Shown: positions 4,738-6,634 of the stretch, piece by piece | How the letters are laid out: every line of letters starts with the position of its first letter | Position numbering within the stretch: the first letter of the stretch is position 1 | Assembly: GCA_023388205.1 (NCBI GenBank) | Contig: JAEWGS010000083.1 | Coordinates: 1 to 6,634 of the forward strand | Reading direction: 5' to 3' | From: Bacillota bacterium | Lineage (GTDB): Bacteria; Bacillota; Clostridia; Saccharofermentanales; Fastidiosipilaceae | DNA: 6,634 nucleotides | Program-made: the position numbers and the translations under genes | The notes under the pieces: generated by a model | Told to the model about the DNA's origin: nothing | What the model saw: only the letters and a program-made list of their open reading frames with translations | The model's database searches: none

Positions 4738-5724
4738 ATGAGTTTTTCAGAAGAAGTCAAAGCCGAAGTCATTGAGGTGGCTACTCAGGCGCTCGAAGTG
4801 ATTTACTCAGGCGAAAAACAGGAACTTGAGCGTGAATATGAAGAGATGATCTGGGAGCGCTATGAGCCCAGCTTTTTGATGCTGGCGTCTTTTTTGTTTC
4901 AAGGAAAGCCAACGCAAACGCAAGTGTCTGTGCGTTGTGCGACGTGTGCCCAGTTGCATTTGATGCGTCGTTCTTTGACCTTGATGGGCAAGTATCCGCT
5001 CAAGCTACGTCGTCATCCGACTTGTAGCAGTTTAACTGTGGTGGACCCCAAAGCCCGGCAGCGGATTTTGAAACAGATGGACAATGCGTTTGGCTACGAC
5101 GCCAAAAAAGGCGCGGTAAGAGAAGCGATGCAAGAGCTCAGTGGAGCCGAGTTGCGTTCGATTTTGCAGGCGACTTTGATTTGCTCTGGTTCGATCTTAG
5201 ATCCGAACATCGGCTATTCGGTGGAGCTTTTGGCGACCGTTCCAGGTTGGGTGGCTTATTTGAAGCAAGCGCTCGAGCACTTTTCGATTCAAGCGCACTA
5301 TTGGGTGAGAAATCAGGCCGACGTGGTGACGATTCGAGGCGGAGACTCTGTGTCTTTGTTTTTGGAGACTTTGGGTGCGGCAAAAGCGCTTCTAAAATAT
5401 GAAGAAATCCGCGTCGAGCGGGACGTGAGAAATACAGTGAACCGCGCGGTGAATTGTGATCAAGCGAATGCGAAGCGTTTGGTTCAGGCCGCGCAAAAGC
5501 AAATTCAGGCGATCCAATTTTTGAAAGACCACGGCGGCTTAGAAGATTTGGATGAAGAGGTCAAACGGCTCGCTGAGTTTCGATGGGCGCACCCTGAATT
5601 TTCTCTTTCGGATTTAGGGACGCTCTTTGATCCGCCGCTACAAAAAGGCGCAGTCAACACGAGGATGAAAAGGCTTTTGGCGATTGCAAAGCAGCGGCAA
5701 GATGAGCAAGAACGCGGTGAATAG
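4738..5724 (+). CDS. whiA: WhiA-family DNA-binding regulator (divergent)
   Basis: WhiA combines a degenerate homing-endonuclease (LAGLIDADG-like) domain with a C-terminal helix-turn-helix. It is a sporulation regulator in actinomycetes and affects cell division and chromosome segregation in Bacillus. The family shows as MSFSEEVKAE at the N-terminus, FLETLGAAKALLKYEEIRVE (208-227), DVRNTVNRAVNCDQAN (229-244) and GLEDLDEEVKRLAEFRWAHP (267-286), followed by the C-terminal HTH. Departures are notable: an extended charged segment at about 18-42, LQATLICSGS (143-152) where the family has LRGAFLAGGS-like sequence, and PPLQKGAVNTRMKRL (299-313) where the family has a PPxSKSGVNHRLRKL-like signature. 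At 328 residues it is slightly longer than usual. It starts 4 nt after murB, with GAGG at 4722-4725 or GGTGAG at 4729-4734 as ribosome-binding sequence, implying translational coupling. rapZ and yvcK, common upstream partners, are missing. Confidence 0.9.
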   Translation: MSFSEEVKAEVIEVATQALEVIYSGEKQELEREYEEMIWERYEPSFLMLASFLFQGKPTQTQVSVRCATCAQLHLMRRSLTLMGKYPLKLRRHPTCSSLTVVDPKARQRILKQMDNAFGYDAKKGAVREAMQELSGAELRSILQATLICSGSILDPNIGYSVELLATVPGWVAYLKQALEHFSIQAHYWVRNQADVVTIRGGDSVSLFLETLGAAKALLKYEEIRVERDVRNTVNRAVNCDQANAKRLVQAAQKQIQAIQFLKDHGGLEDLDEEVKRLAEFRWAHPEFSLSDLGTLFDPPLQKGAVNTRMKRLLAIAKQRQDEQERGE

Positions 5725-5854
5725 CTTCAAAAATGTAAAGGCGCGTTGGGGGATCAGAGGACTTTTCGCCCCGTATAAAGAACTGAGAGCAGGACGCCAG
5801 ATAAAGTTAAGACAAGAAATTAAAGGAAGCGGATCTTACGAAGAAGAGATCTAA
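5702..5854 (+). CDS. Possible 50-residue basic protein overlapping the end of whiA
   Basis: An ATG at 5702, 23 nt before the end of whiA and in another frame, opens 50 codons to the TAA at 5852-5854 and fills most of the gap before trmL. The product begins MSKNAVNSFKNVKARWGIRG, is net basic (11 Lys/Arg against 5 Glu) and ends in YEEEI. I do not recognise it. There is no good ribosome-binding sequence before the ATG, and its Arg codons are mostly AGA, unlike the neighbours, which favour CGN. It may be a small coupled protein or simply a chance frame. Confidence 0.3.
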   Translation: MSKNAVNSFKNVKARWGIRGLFAPYKELRAGRQIKLRQEIKGSGSYEEEI

Positions 5855-5875
5855 AAAAAGTAAAAGGGAAAAAAG

Positions 5876-6370
5876 ATGGCCATTGAAATTTGTTTGCATG
5901 AGCCCGAGATTCCGGCGAATACAGGGAATATTTCGAGAACCTGCGTAGCTTTGGGGTTGAAACTTCATTTGATCGAACCTTTGGGCTTTTCGATTGATGA
6001 TAAGCAGCTGAAGCGTGCGGGATTAGACTATTGGTTTGATCTTGATTTAGAGCTTTGGGATTCTATTGATCAGCTTTTGTTGGCGAAGCAAGACCGCGCG
6101 ATTTTTTATGCGAGCACTAAGGCTCAATACAATTATGCAGAAGTGAAATACCCCGAAAATGCCTTGATTATTTTTGGCAAGGAGACCAAAGGCTTGCCTG
6201 AACCTTTGCTGATGGCTCACCCCGAGCGCTGTATCCGTATTCCGATGAGAGAAAATATTCGATCATTAAATCTGAGTAATTCGGTGGCGATCGTAGCTTA
6301 TGAAGCCATGCGTCAGCAAGGTTTTCCGGGTTTGCAAGAAGCAGGTGTTTTTCCGGGAGAGCTCCGCTAA
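5876..6370 (+). CDS. trmL: tRNA (cytidine/uridine-34-2'-O)-methyltransferase
   Basis: TrmL (CspR/YibK subfamily of SPOUT methyltransferases) uses S-adenosylmethionine to methylate the 2'-OH of wobble position 34 in certain leucine tRNAs; it acts in the cytoplasm as a dimer. At 164 residues it matches the family (about 155-160). Diagnostic motifs are EPEIPANTGNISRTC (9-23), PLGF...DKQLKRAGLDYW (35-53), the SAM-binding knot segment IIFGKETKGLPE (98-109) and IPMRENIRSLNLSNSVAIV (122-140). The start is supported by AAGGGA (5864-5869) six bases before the ATG. It follows whiA by 151 nt, a gap largely occupied by a possible small ORF. No promoter with both boxes is seen there, although TATAAA occurs at 5774-5779. 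It may therefore be read from the hprK-murB-whiA transcript. Confidence 0.95.
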   Translation: MAIEICLHEPEIPANTGNISRTCVALGLKLHLIEPLGFSIDDKQLKRAGLDYWFDLDLELWDSIDQLLLAKQDRAIFYASTKAQYNYAEVKYPENALIIFGKETKGLPEPLLMAHPERCIRIPMRENIRSLNLSNSVAIVAYEAMRQQGFPGLQEAGVFPGELR

Positions 6371-6391
6371 ATAGAGTGAGGCAAAGCAGCT

Positions 6392-6406
6392 TCAGGCCGC
6401 GCCTGA
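6392..6406 (+). repeat. Stem-loop downstream of trmL
   Basis: TCAGGC (6392-6397) and GCCTGA (6401-6406) pair perfectly around CGC, 22 bases after the trmL stop. A weaker CTCA/TGAG hairpin follows at 6412-6424. No T-run follows, so this is not a canonical intrinsic terminator; it may stabilise the 3' end of the message. Confidence 0.45.
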
Positions 6407-6448
6407 CCCAACTCAACGACTGAGGGCGAAAGGCATTCAGCTGGCGGC

Positions 6449-6508
6449 CTCGTACAAGGTATCGTACAAGGTCTCGTACAGGGCCTCATGCAAGGTCTCG
6501 TACAGGGC
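6449..6508. repeat. Five tandem copies of a 12-bp repeat
   Basis: Units lie at 6449-6460, 6461-6472, 6473-6484, 6485-6496 and 6497-6508, with consensus CTCGTACARGGY. Copies three and five are identical (CTCGTACAGGGC); copy four differs at the GTA core (CTCATGCAAGGT). A decayed sixth unit may begin at 6509. The unit is a multiple of three, so every frame gives a tetrapeptide period; the + frame of 6449 reads LVQG/IVQG/LMQG and stays open from 6407 to the TAA at 6623-6625. That frame has no ATG, GTG or TTG before the ATG inside copy four (6488), so coding status is unresolved. Confidence 0.85.
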
Positions 6509-6571
6509 ATCATCTTGGAGGCTTTTCCTTTAGAAGCATGTGAAATACTTTTTGGATACCGTGTGAAACAC

Positions 6572-6577
6572 TATAAT
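6572..6577 (+). promoter_or_regulatory. Perfect TATAAT box near the window end
   Basis: TATAAT matches the -10 consensus exactly, but the expected -35 positions hold only T-rich sequence (TTTTTG at 6549-6554 with a 17-bp spacer), a poor match. TGTGAAA occurs at 6539-6545 and again at 6562-6568, just before the box. It could drive a gene beyond the window, since only very short frames follow within it. Confidence 0.35.
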
Positions 6578-6634
6578 GAGCGGGTTAGTCATCAAAATGA
6601 TCTTTGGCGATCGCAAAGCTCTTAAACAGTAAAC

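Noticed and set aside
5832..5851. GATCT/AGATC inverted repeat before trmL as a possible terminator or operator
   Set aside because: Only a 5-bp stem with a 10-nt loop, followed by A-rich rather than T-rich sequence. Not supportable.
6607..6614. GCGATCGC palindrome near the window end
   Set aside because: A single 8-bp palindrome with imperfect flanking symmetry; no array or adjacent feature gives it meaning.

Overview
All convincing genes in this window lie on the + strand and read in the standard code (the 439-residue gene ends in TGA and tryptophan is TGG). Genes for HPr kinase/phosphorylase, WhiA and a Gram-positive-type MurB point to a low- to mid-GC member of the Bacillota (Firmicutes). 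An Erysipelotrichia-like lineage is a guess from gene order and the small DUF898-type protein; it is not shown directly.

Layout. Positions 1-257 hold no assured gene but carry two strong sigma-A-type promoters in tandem, driving a tRNA-Gly(GCC)/tRNA-Cys(GCA) pair that ends in a clear intrinsic terminator near 450. A dyad then precedes a 439-residue, soluble, helix-rich protein that I do not recognise (500-1819). Next is a small two-segment membrane protein of DUF898 type, with its own promoter and terminator (1935-2264). From 2460 a longer cluster runs: hprK, a 165-nt intergenic packed with short repeats and stem-loops, murB (GTG start), whiA only 4 nt after murB, a possible 50-codon ORF overlapping the end of whiA, and trmL. 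The last 260 bases carry a stem-loop, five copies of a 12-bp tandem repeat and a perfect TATAAT box with no gene assigned.

The cluster joins carbon control (HprK phosphorylates HPr on serine), peptidoglycan precursor synthesis (MurB), a growth/division regulator (WhiA) and wobble-base tRNA modification (TrmL). rapZ and yvcK, which commonly sit between murB and whiA in other Firmicutes, are absent here. MurB carries a large acidic insertion in its FAD domain. WhiA departs from the family at the LAGLIDADG-like stretch and at the C-terminal helix-turn-helix signature. I see no CRISPR array, phage gene, insertion sequence or recognisable defence system. The most unusual content is the unknown 439-residue protein, the remodelled MurB and WhiA, and the repeat-rich intergenic regions.
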